Below, piece after piece: positions 1 through 5,190 of a stretch of 5,190 nt of DNA. The position numbers were made by a program, and so were the translations under genes. Location of the stretch: assembly GCA_937872005.1 (NCBI GenBank), contig CALMPQ010000117.1, positions 1 through 5,190 of the forward strand. Direction: 5' to 3'. The stretch is from an uncultured Propioniciclava sp. (GTDB lineage Bacteria > Actinomycetota > Actinomycetes > Propionibacteriales > Propionibacteriaceae). The notes under the pieces are model-generated. The model was not told where the DNA came from. It was given only the letters and a program-made list of their open reading frames with translations, and searched no databases. Numbering within the stretch: the first letter of the stretch is position 1; every line of letters starts with the position of its first letter.

Positions 1-593
1 TCGGGGCGAAGGAGTCGGTGTTCCCGTTCAACATGTTCCCCGAGGTCGACCCGCTACTCGGGCCCGAGATGCGCTCGACCGGCGAGGTGCTGGGTCTGGC
101 GTCCAACCCCGGGCTGGCGTTCTTCAAGAGCCAGGAGGCGACCCAGACGGTGCTGCCCGTCGAGGGCACGGTGCTGATGACGATCGCCGAGCGCGACCGC
201 ATCGACACGGGTCTGGGCTCGCCCGGGGCGAACGTGCTGACCGCCGCGCGCACCTTCGTGGCGAACGGCTTCTCGATCGCCGGCTCGACCGGCACGGTGG
301 CGTTCTTGGCCGAGCACGGCATCGAGGCGTCCCCGGTGAAGAAGCTGCACGAGGGCGCGCCCAACATGGCCGACGACATCCGCGAGGGCCGGGTGCAGCT
401 GGTGATCAACACCCCGTCGGGCCGGGCGTCGGAGTACGACGACTCCTACATCCGCAAGGCCGCCATCCGCGCGCGGGTGCCGTACGTGACCACCACCTCA
501 GAGGCCTACGCCGCCGCCATCGGCATCGCCGCGCACCTGCGGGGGGCCGAGGGCGTCAAGTCACTGCAGGAGTGGCACGCGTCGATCGGCTGA
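1..593 (+). CDS. carB: Carbamoyl-phosphate synthase large subunit, C-terminal fragment (5' end outside window)
   Basis: CarB makes carbamoyl phosphate from bicarbonate, ATP and ammonia supplied by the CarA glutaminase, feeding pyrimidine and arginine synthesis in the cytoplasm. The first full codon is at position 3 and the frame is open from the window edge, so only the last 196 of roughly 1,070 residues are present. Fragment residues 20-31 (GPEMRSTGEVLG) are the hallmark end of the second ATP-grasp half. Residues from about 52 to the end form the MGS-like allosteric domain. Its STGT stretch (95-98), KKLHEG (113-118) and INTPSG (135-140) align with the E. coli elements that hold UMP or IMP, including the lysine of NKVHEG, so nucleotide control is probably retained. 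The gene ends with a normal KSLQEWH-type tail and TGA. By memory the domain resembles E. coli CarB more than mycobacterial CarB. Identification is secure; the effector response is inferred. Confidence 0.96.
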   Translation, partial: GAKESVFPFNMFPEVDPLLGPEMRSTGEVLGLASNPGLAFFKSQEATQTVLPVEGTVLMTIAERDRIDTGLGSPGANVLTAARTFVANGFSIAGSTGTVAFLAEHGIEASPVKKLHEGAPNMADDIREGRVQLVINTPSGRASEYDDSYIRKAAIRARVPYVTTTSEAYAAAIGIAAHLRGAEGVKSLQEWHASIG

Positions 594-655
594 GGCACCT
601 GTGCGGTGCGGCTTTGTTTAGTTCAATTGAGTGTTCGTTGGGGTGAACAATGGGG
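594..655. other. Convergent intergenic gap between carB and fic
   Basis: This 62-nt spacer separates the tail-to-tail stop codons of carB (TGA) and the fic gene (TAG on the minus strand), so transcripts from both sides should end near here. It is visibly poorer in G+C than its flanks. The only pairing I find is weak: TGTTC at 632-636 with GAACA at 645-649 around an 8-nt loop, and alternatively GTTCA at 621-625 with TGAAC at 644-648. Neither has a proper U-tract on either strand, so I do not call an intrinsic terminator. Confidence 0.4.
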
Positions 656-1855
656 CTACGCGTCCAAGAGAACGCGCATGACTGCAGGGGCGTGGAACTG
701 GCGGTTGTAGGTGCGCTGCCCCCACTGCGCGAGGATCCCGTGTGTCACCAGTGAGTCGATCAGTTTGCTCGCTCCCTGATGACCCATGCCCATGGTTTGG
801 GCCGCCTCCTTCACGGTGAAGGTCGGTTGCCCCACTGCGTAGTCGATCAGCACGCGCGCATTCGCCGTCCGCAGCCGCGTGGTCTGCAACTGTTCCTTGA
901 GGGCGGACTGCACCTCCACGAGCCGCATCATTCGCGTTCGCGTGGCGTGTGCGGATTCCTCGAGGCCGACGGCGAAGAAGCTGATCCAGGAGTCCCAGTC
1001 GGCGTGTGTCGATACCCCGAGGAGCGCGTCGTAGTACTCCATGCGCCGAGCCTCGAACCACGGGGACACAGAAAGTGTGGGCTCGCTCAGGACTCCTGAA
1101 CTGAACAACTGCAGCACAATGAGGAGCCGTCCCAGTCGGCCGTTGCCGTCGTGGAAGGGGTGCAGCGCTTCGAACGTGTAATGACCCATGGCGGCAGCGA
1201 CGATCGGGTCGATGCTGTGTGCATGGTCGGTCTGCATCCAGCCGATCAAGTCACGCAGTCGGGCCTCGAGGTCGGGGCCCGGGGGTGGAGGGACGTAGCG
1301 TGCAGCCTTGATGGCGAGTTCGGTGGGCGGCACTCCTTCCCGCCTACCTATCACGACCTGAATGGGGCGAACCTGACTGGAGAACTCGCGTTCGCCCGGT
1401 GTGCCTGCCACCAGGCGACCTTGAAGGTTGGCCAGATCTGGGACTCCCCACGACCGCCCTTCCTCTGCCCAGGCGTAGGCCTCACCCGCAACGGCCACGT
1501 AGTTGAGCACCTCGCGCAACGACGGGTCTTGAGCATCCTCCGCGTCGGCGCCCAGGACCCTCGCGAGGGGCTCGTACGTACCCTCAAGGGCTGCGGTCGA
1601 TTGGGCTTCCAAACGCAGGGTGGAAGTGCGGAACAGCCGTGGGTTCGGCAGACGGGCGGCGGTTGCGTCCAGAGCCGCCAGTGCTGCTCGTGCGTTCCCG
1701 ACCCGAAGGTAGGTGTTGCCCGCGAGGATGGGAGGATGCTGGTCCAGGGGCCGAGGCAAGAAGGCATGGTGACTCCACGGCCTCCCGTTGGGCAGTGAGC
1801 CCCCGATGGGGACCAGATCGCCAAAGGCCGACTCTTGGAACAATGTCAGGTCCAC
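656..1855 (-). CDS. Fic-domain protein, class II (self-inhibited), with C-terminal winged helix
   Basis: This 399-residue protein is a Fic enzyme, a family that usually transfers AMP from ATP to a hydroxyl side chain of a target protein. The catalytic loop HPFHDGNGRLGR at residues 232-243 matches the consensus HPFx(D/E)GNGRxxR fully: H232 is the general base, D236 the metal ligand, and R243 contacts the ATP phosphates. RPIQVVIG at 163-170 fits the beta-hairpin flap that docks the target. T87-AAL-E91-G92 matches the (S/T)xxxE(G/N) inhibitory helix; lying before the Fic core, it marks class II, in which the glutamate blocks R243 in cis. Residues about 25-100 look like a Fic/DOC N-terminal domain, and about 331-385 like a winged helix-turn-helix. 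An in-frame TAG five codons upstream makes GTG at 1855 the first usable start; there is no good Shine-Dalgarno sequence. The motifs look intact, so the gene is probably active. The target is unknown, and its G+C is lower than its neighbours'. Confidence 0.95.
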   Translation of the reverse strand: MDLTLFQESAFGDLVPIGGSLPNGRPWSHHAFLPRPLDQHPPILAGNTYLRVGNARAALAALDATAARLPNPRLFRTSTLRLEAQSTAALEGTYEPLARVLGADAEDAQDPSLREVLNYVAVAGEAYAWAEEGRSWGVPDLANLQGRLVAGTPGEREFSSQVRPIQVVIGRREGVPPTELAIKAARYVPPPPGPDLEARLRDLIGWMQTDHAHSIDPIVAAAMGHYTFEALHPFHDGNGRLGRLLIVLQLFSSGVLSEPTLSVSPWFEARRMEYYDALLGVSTHADWDSWISFFAVGLEESAHATRTRMMRLVEVQSALKEQLQTTRLRTANARVLIDYAVGQPTFTVKEAAQTMGMGHQGASKLIDSLVTHGILAQWGQRTYNRQFHAPAVMRVLLDA

Positions 1856-1861
1856 AATCCA

Positions 1862-1867
1862 ACAGTA
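1862..1867 (-). promoter_or_regulatory. Candidate -10 box for a leaderless fic transcript
   Basis: On the minus strand TACTGT fits TANNNT and is followed by exactly 6 nt (TGGATT) before the GTG start of the Fic gene. Transcription would then begin at or next to the start codon, which would explain the absence of a Shine-Dalgarno sequence. It lies in the least GC-rich stretch of the window (about 1856-1910). No good -35 hexamer is visible 16-18 nt upstream; GTGAAG at 17-nt spacing matches TTGACA at only three positions. The call rests on pattern and position only. Confidence 0.4.
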
Positions 1868-1918
1868 CTGCTACTTCTGGATAACTTCACCGGTGTGATT
1901 GATCCTGAATGGCGTGAC

Positions 1919-2878
1919 CTACAACCAGCCCAAGCCGCTCATCACGAGCATCCAGCCGGTCATCGTCACGAACGACACCGCGGTGGAGAGCATCATGACG
2001 GCCGCGCCGAAGTCGCCGTCGCCGTGCTGCTCGGCGACGGCAGCGACGATCGACATCGACGGTAGCGCGCCCGTGAGCACGGCTGCCACCTTGAGTTCGG
2101 GCGGCAGGTCGGGCAGGCCCAGCAGGGGGAGGGCGAACACGAGGCCCAGCATGATGGCCGGCATCACGAGCAGCTTGCCGCCGACCGCGGCGAACAGGTC
2201 CGACAGCTGGCCGCGCAGTTCGAGGCCGACGAGCATGCCGCCGATCGAGAACAGCGCCACCGCCGAGCTCGACTGCGCGATCAGGTTGACCGATCGGTCG
2301 ACCATCGCGGGCAGCGTGATGCCGAGCGGGTCGATGAGCAGGGCCAGGATGATCGCGATCACCATGGGGTGGGTGATGACGCGGCGGGCGATGTCGAGCA
2401 GGCGGCGTCCCCAACTCGACCCGCTGCCCGACAGGGCCTCGAACATCGCCAGCGCGACCGGGATGATCAGAATGTTGTCCACCAGCATGTCCATGCCGAC
2501 GGCGAGCCCCGCATAACTCGGGATCACGATCAGGAAGATCGGGAACCCCACGAACCCGTTGTTCGTCCCGCTCATCGCCCAAGCCACCGTGGCGGCGCGC
2601 ACCGTCCCCCGGACGCCGCGGGCGGCGGCCCACAGCTGCCCCAGCGCCATCATGGCCATCGCGGCGACGGCGTAGGCGAGCAGGTAGGTGGGGTTGAGGA
2701 TCTCGCCCAGCGACCGACCGGCCACGTTCACGAAGATCAGCACCGGGAGGGCCAGCTTCACCACATAGGTGGCCAGCACCGACATGTCGGCGCGCTTGAA
2801 CATGCCACCCCGAGTCAGGGCGTACCCGAGCGCCACGATGAGGAAGATCGGGACGGTGGCGGAGAGGATGTCGAGCAC
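1919..2878 (-). CDS. AEC (auxin efflux carrier) family transporter, substrate unknown
   Basis: This 319-residue inner-membrane protein has the length and pattern of the AEC/Mem_trans family, which includes malate and malonate permeases and the plant-type auxin carriers. About ten hydrophobic segments can be traced, roughly at residues 4-22, 34-53, 64-84, 96-120 (with a polar break at 104-107), 124-148, 166-184, 198-219, 235-253, 265-283 and 291-313. Family-typical features are a proline-broken helix (KLALPVLIF, 41-49), the GTNNGFVGFPIF stretch (104-115) that corresponds to the conserved Asn/Gly/Pro signature, and a second-half counterpart TGALPSMSIVAAVAEQHG (269-286). Both halves follow the five-helix inverted-repeat plan. 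An in-frame TAG four codons upstream leaves GTG at 2878 as the first start; the next Met (residue 26) would remove helix 1. It lies 59 nt after purL, but that spacing does not prove a shared role. Transport of an organic anion is likely; the substrate cannot be read from sequence. Confidence 0.92.
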   Translation of the reverse strand: MLDILSATVPIFLIVALGYALTRGGMFKRADMSVLATYVVKLALPVLIFVNVAGRSLGEILNPTYLLAYAVAAMAMMALGQLWAAARGVRGTVRAATVAWAMSGTNNGFVGFPIFLIVIPSYAGLAVGMDMLVDNILIIPVALAMFEALSGSGSSWGRRLLDIARRVITHPMVIAIILALLIDPLGITLPAMVDRSVNLIAQSSSAVALFSIGGMLVGLELRGQLSDLFAAVGGKLLVMPAIMLGLVFALPLLGLPDLPPELKVAAVLTGALPSMSIVAAVAEQHGDGDFGAAVMMLSTAVSFVTMTGWMLVMSGLGWL

Positions 2879-2884
2879 TCTTCG

Positions 2885-2890
2885 ACGCTA
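2885..2890 (-). promoter_or_regulatory. Candidate -10 box for a leaderless AEC transporter transcript
   Basis: On the minus strand TAGCGT fits TANNNT and is separated by exactly 6 nt (CGAAGA) from the GTG start of the transporter gene, the same geometry as upstream of the fic gene. GAAGA abuts the GTG directly, too close to act as a Shine-Dalgarno sequence. A -35-like ATGACA (5 of 6 to TTGACA) lies at 2914-2919, but the spacer would be 23 nt, longer than the usual 16-18, and is almost entirely filled by the adjacent palindrome. Weak alone, stronger with the fic parallel. Confidence 0.4.
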
Positions 2891-2911
2891 GCCCTTTACG
2901 TCGTAAAGGGC
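2891..2911. repeat. Perfect 21-bp inverted repeat, candidate operator
   Basis: GCCCTTTACG at 2891-2900 is mirrored exactly by CGTAAAGGGC at 2902-2911 around a single central base (T2901). A 10-bp perfect dyad with a 1-nt centre is typical of DNA sites for dimeric regulators such as TetR- or GntR-like proteins. It sits 26 nt after the purL stop, 12 nt before the AEC start and directly against the candidate -10 box, so a bound protein would cover the promoter. In RNA it could also fold as a stem of about 8 bp with a 5-nt loop and might end purL transcripts, but no U-run follows (TAGCGTC instead). I favour the operator reading. No regulator gene lies in the window. Confidence 0.6.
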
Positions 2912-2937
2912 CCTGTCATGGCCAGCTGTTGCCTCGG

Positions 2938-5190
2938 TCACCCCACGTGGGCCCGTGCGTTGCGGAACATCCGCAACCAGGGGCTCGCGTCGTCGATCGA
3001 CCCGTCGGTCCAGCTCAGCTGTGCGTGGCGCAGCACTCGCTCGGCGTGCGGCATCGTCGCGGTGAACCGACCGTCGGGGGTCGTGACGGCCGTGAGCCCC
3101 CCCACCGACCCGTTCGGGTTGGCCGGGTACGCCTCGGTCGGTGCCCCGTGGTTGTCGACGTAGCGCAGCGCACCCAGCACCGACGCGGCGTCCCCGCGCC
3201 GGGAGAAGTTCGCGAACCCCTCGCCGTGCGAGACCGCGATCGGCAGCCGTGACCCGGCCATGCCGGCGAAGAAGATCGACGGGGAGTCCATCACCTCGAC
3301 CAGCGACAGCCGCGCCTCGAACCGCTCCGAGGCATTGTGCGTGAACAGCGGCCACGCCTCGGCGCCGGGGATCAGGTCGGCCAGCGCCCCGAACATCTGG
3401 GCGCCGTTGCAGATGCCCAGCCCGAAGGTGTCCTCCCGCGCGAAGAACGCCGCGAACAGCTCGATCAGGCGCGGGTTGAACAGCACCGAGCGGGCCCAGC
3501 CCTCGCCGGCGCCCAACGTGTCGCCGTAGGAGAAGCCACCGGCCGCGACCAGGCCGACGGCCGAGGTGAGGTCGTGGCGTCCGGATTGCAGGTCGGTCAT
3601 GTGCACGTCGACGACGTCGAACCCCGCCTTGTGGAACGCGAACGCCGTCTCGGTGGCGCTGTTCACGCCCTGCTCGCGCAGCATGACGAGCTGTGGGCGC
3701 GCGCCCGTGTTCACGAACGGGGCCGTGATGTCGTCGGCGGGGTCGAACGTCGTGTGCAGGTGCAGCCCCGGGTCGTCGTCGGCGGCGAACGCGGCGTGCT
3801 CGGCGTCAGCGGCCGCCGGGTTGTCGCGCAGGCGCGCGATGCGCCACGACACCTCGTCCCAGGCCTGGCCGAGGTCGCGCAGCGCCTCGTCGAGCACCGG
3901 CTCACCCGCGATCGCCACGGTCACCCGCCGACCCTCGACCGTCGCCCCCACGCGGTGGGTCAGGTCACCCAGACCGTGTTCGGCCAGCACCGCCTCGGCT
4001 TCGTCGAGGGACGCCGTGGGCACGGCCAGCACCGCCCCCAGCTCCTCGGTGAACAGCGCCGCCACCGACGGCACGTCGAGTGCGATGCCGGTCGCCCCCG
4101 CGAAACCCATCTCCGACGCCGCGGCCCACAGCCCGCCGTCGGAGCGGTCGTGGTAGGCCGCCACCAGGTCGGCCGAGCGCAGGGCGTTGACCGCGTCGAC
4201 GAGCGCGACGAGGCGGGCCGGTTCGTCGAGGTCCGGCACCACGCCACCGAATTCGCCCGAGACCTGGGCCAGCATCGAGCCGCCGAGGCGGTTCGCGCCC
4301 GTGCCCAAGTCGACCAGCAGCAGCGTCTGGTCGGGCCCGAGCTGCGGGGTCAGCGTGCCGGCCACGGTGTCGAGCGACGCGAACGCCGACACGACCAGCG
4401 ACACCGGCGAGGTGACCTGCCTGGTCTCACCGTCGGCGTCCCAGCGGGTGCGCATCGACAGCGAGTCCTTGCCGACGGGCACGCTCACGCCGAGCGCCGG
4501 GCAGAGTTCCATGGCGACGGCGTGCACGGTGTCGTACAGCGCGGCGTCCTCGCCCTCCTCGCCGCAGGCGGCCATCCAGTTGCAGGACAGCTTCACCCGG
4601 TTCAGCGTGATCGGGGCAGCGAGCAGGTTCGTGATCGCCTCGCCGACGGCCATCCGACCCGAGGCGGGGGCGTCCACCGAAGCCAGCGGGGTGCGCTCGC
4701 CCGAGCTCATCGCTTGGCCGGCCAGGCCGAGGTGGTCGGTGAGCGTGACGGCGACGTCGGCCACGGGCACCTGCCAGGGGCCGACCATCTGGTCGCGGTG
4801 GGACAGCCCGCCGACAGTGCGGTCGCCGATCGTGATGAGGAACCGCTTCGAGGCCACGCTTGGGTGGCGCAGCACGGCGTAGGCCGCGTCACGCAGCGCC
4901 GAAGCGTCGGCGAAGCGGGCGACGTCGAGCTCGGGCGCCGACCAGGTCACCCGCGTGACGTCGCGCAGCATCTTCGGGGGCTTGCCGAGCAGCACGTCGA
5001 GGGGCATGTCGATCGCCGGGTCGTCACCGGGGCCGGCCTCGATCGCGCCTTCGTCGAGCACCAGTTGCCCATCGTCGAAGGCCCGCCCGACCACGGCGAA
5101 CGGCGCGCGCTCGCGGGCGCAGATCGCGGCGAAGCGCTCCAGCGACTCGGGCGCGATCGCCAGCACGTAGCGCTCCTGGCTCTCGTTGGA
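2938..5190 (-). CDS. purL: Phosphoribosylformylglycinamidine (FGAM) synthase, single-chain type, C-terminal 750 residues (5' end outside window)
   Basis: PurL converts FGAR, ATP and glutamine to FGAM, the fourth step of purine synthesis. The frame is open to the window edge, where it reads SNESQERYV, matching a conserved mid-protein stretch of E. coli PurL (about 1,295 residues), so roughly 40% is missing. In fragment numbering, the synthase half shows DVLLGKPPKM (65-74), GRMAVGEAITN (178-188), VGKDSLSM (239-246) and YHDRSDGGL (346-354). A class I glutaminase domain starts near residue 499 and carries the nucleophile C594 in GICNG (codon 3409-3411), SHGEG (654-658), and H715/E717 in MPHAER (codons 3046-3048 and 3040-3042). 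The ending SPWLRMFRNAR is as in E. coli. Synthase and glutaminase therefore share one chain, unlike the three-part PurS/PurL/PurQ system of many Gram-positive bacteria. Oddities are Ala for the usual Cys after CNG, and MPHAER for MPHPER. No frameshift is seen; strong codon bias supports the frame. Confidence 0.97.
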   Translation of the reverse strand, partial: SNESQERYVLAIAPESLERFAAICARERAPFAVVGRAFDDGQLVLDEGAIEAGPGDDPAIDMPLDVLLGKPPKMLRDVTRVTWSAPELDVARFADASALRDAAYAVLRHPSVASKRFLITIGDRTVGGLSHRDQMVGPWQVPVADVAVTLTDHLGLAGQAMSSGERTPLASVDAPASGRMAVGEAITNLLAAPITLNRVKLSCNWMAACGEEGEDAALYDTVHAVAMELCPALGVSVPVGKDSLSMRTRWDADGETRQVTSPVSLVVSAFASLDTVAGTLTPQLGPDQTLLLVDLGTGANRLGGSMLAQVSGEFGGVVPDLDEPARLVALVDAVNALRSADLVAAYHDRSDGGLWAAASEMGFAGATGIALDVPSVAALFTEELGAVLAVPTASLDEAEAVLAEHGLGDLTHRVGATVEGRRVTVAIAGEPVLDEALRDLGQAWDEVSWRIARLRDNPAAADAEHAAFAADDDPGLHLHTTFDPADDITAPFVNTGARPQLVMLREQGVNSATETAFAFHKAGFDVVDVHMTDLQSGRHDLTSAVGLVAAGGFSYGDTLGAGEGWARSVLFNPRLIELFAAFFAREDTFGLGICNGAQMFGALADLIPGAEAWPLFTHNASERFEARLSLVEVMDSPSIFFAGMAGSRLPIAVSHGEGFANFSRRGDAASVLGALRYVDNHGAPTEAYPANPNGSVGGLTAVTTPDGRFTATMPHAERVLRHAQLSWTDGSIDDASPWLRMFRNARAHVG

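Noticed and set aside
623..630. TCAATTGA palindrome in the carB/fic gap as a regulatory site
   Set aside because: Only 8 bp, does not extend, and lies downstream of both genes, where a promoter operator is not expected.
1151..1798. Plus-strand 215-codon open frame across the Fic gene
   Set aside because: It is antisense to a gene with a complete Fic motif, and its translation shows no recognisable motif or domain. It is a by-product of high G+C.
1888..1895. CACCGGTG palindrome upstream of fic as an operator
   Set aside because: An 8-bp perfect palindrome is common by chance, and it has no extended symmetry on either side.
1899..2516. Plus-strand open frame of 205 codons opposite the AEC transporter
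   Set aside because: It is rich in Ser, Arg, Thr and Ala with no domain pattern, lying entirely opposite a well-formed membrane protein gene.
656..2878. Fic plus AEC transporter as a toxin/export or defence pair
   Set aside because: The genes have separate promoter-like signals, different base composition and no shared motif or overlap. Nothing beyond adjacency supports a joint system.
2891..2911. Standard intrinsic terminator for purL
   Set aside because: The stem is suitable in RNA, but the bases after it on the minus strand are TAGCGTC with no run of T, and the site abuts the next gene's promoter-like box. It is kept only as an alternative reading.
4187..4882. Plus-strand open frame of 231 codons opposite purL
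   Set aside because: Low-complexity Ser/Thr/Ala/Pro translation typical of the reverse complement of a high-GC gene; purL motifs are continuous on the other strand.

Overview
This is a GC-rich bacterial chromosome segment, about 67-77% G+C in the rows I counted outside the fic gene. It holds four protein genes and almost no spare DNA. Read left to right, they are: the 3' end of carB (carbamoyl-phosphate synthase large subunit, + strand); a complete Fic-domain gene (- strand); a complete gene for an AEC (auxin efflux carrier) family membrane transporter (- strand); and the C-terminal 750 residues of a single-chain PurL, the purine enzyme FGAM synthase (- strand), whose 5' end lies beyond the right edge. 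I see no tRNA, rRNA, CRISPR array, insertion sequence or integrase.

Layout: carB meets fic tail-to-tail across a 62-nt gap. The three minus-strand genes run purL -> AEC transporter -> fic with gaps of 59 and 63 nt. They could be co-transcribed, but each of the two downstream genes has its own promoter-like signal: a TANNNT hexamer exactly 6 nt upstream of its GTG start. That is the arrangement expected of leaderless transcripts. The purL/AEC gap also carries a perfect 21-bp palindrome touching the AEC -10-like box, a good candidate operator.

How the genes work together: carB and purL are housekeeping enzymes of pyrimidine/arginine and purine synthesis. In E. coli the CarB C-terminal domain senses UMP and IMP, so the two pathways are linked allosterically, but I see no direct functional link to the transporter or the Fic protein. 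The fic gene is lower in G+C (about 62-63% in two rows counted) and looks like an accessory gene set between core genes.

Organism: high G+C, GTG starts and leaderless-type promoters point towards Actinomycetota. However, the single-chain PurL and the CarB regulatory domain resemble the E. coli/proteobacterial forms more than the PurS/L/Q system and mycobacterial-type CarB that I associate with most actinobacteria. I leave the phylum open. I did not find a convincing new multi-gene system here; the strongest unexplained signals are the palindrome and the matched promoter geometry.
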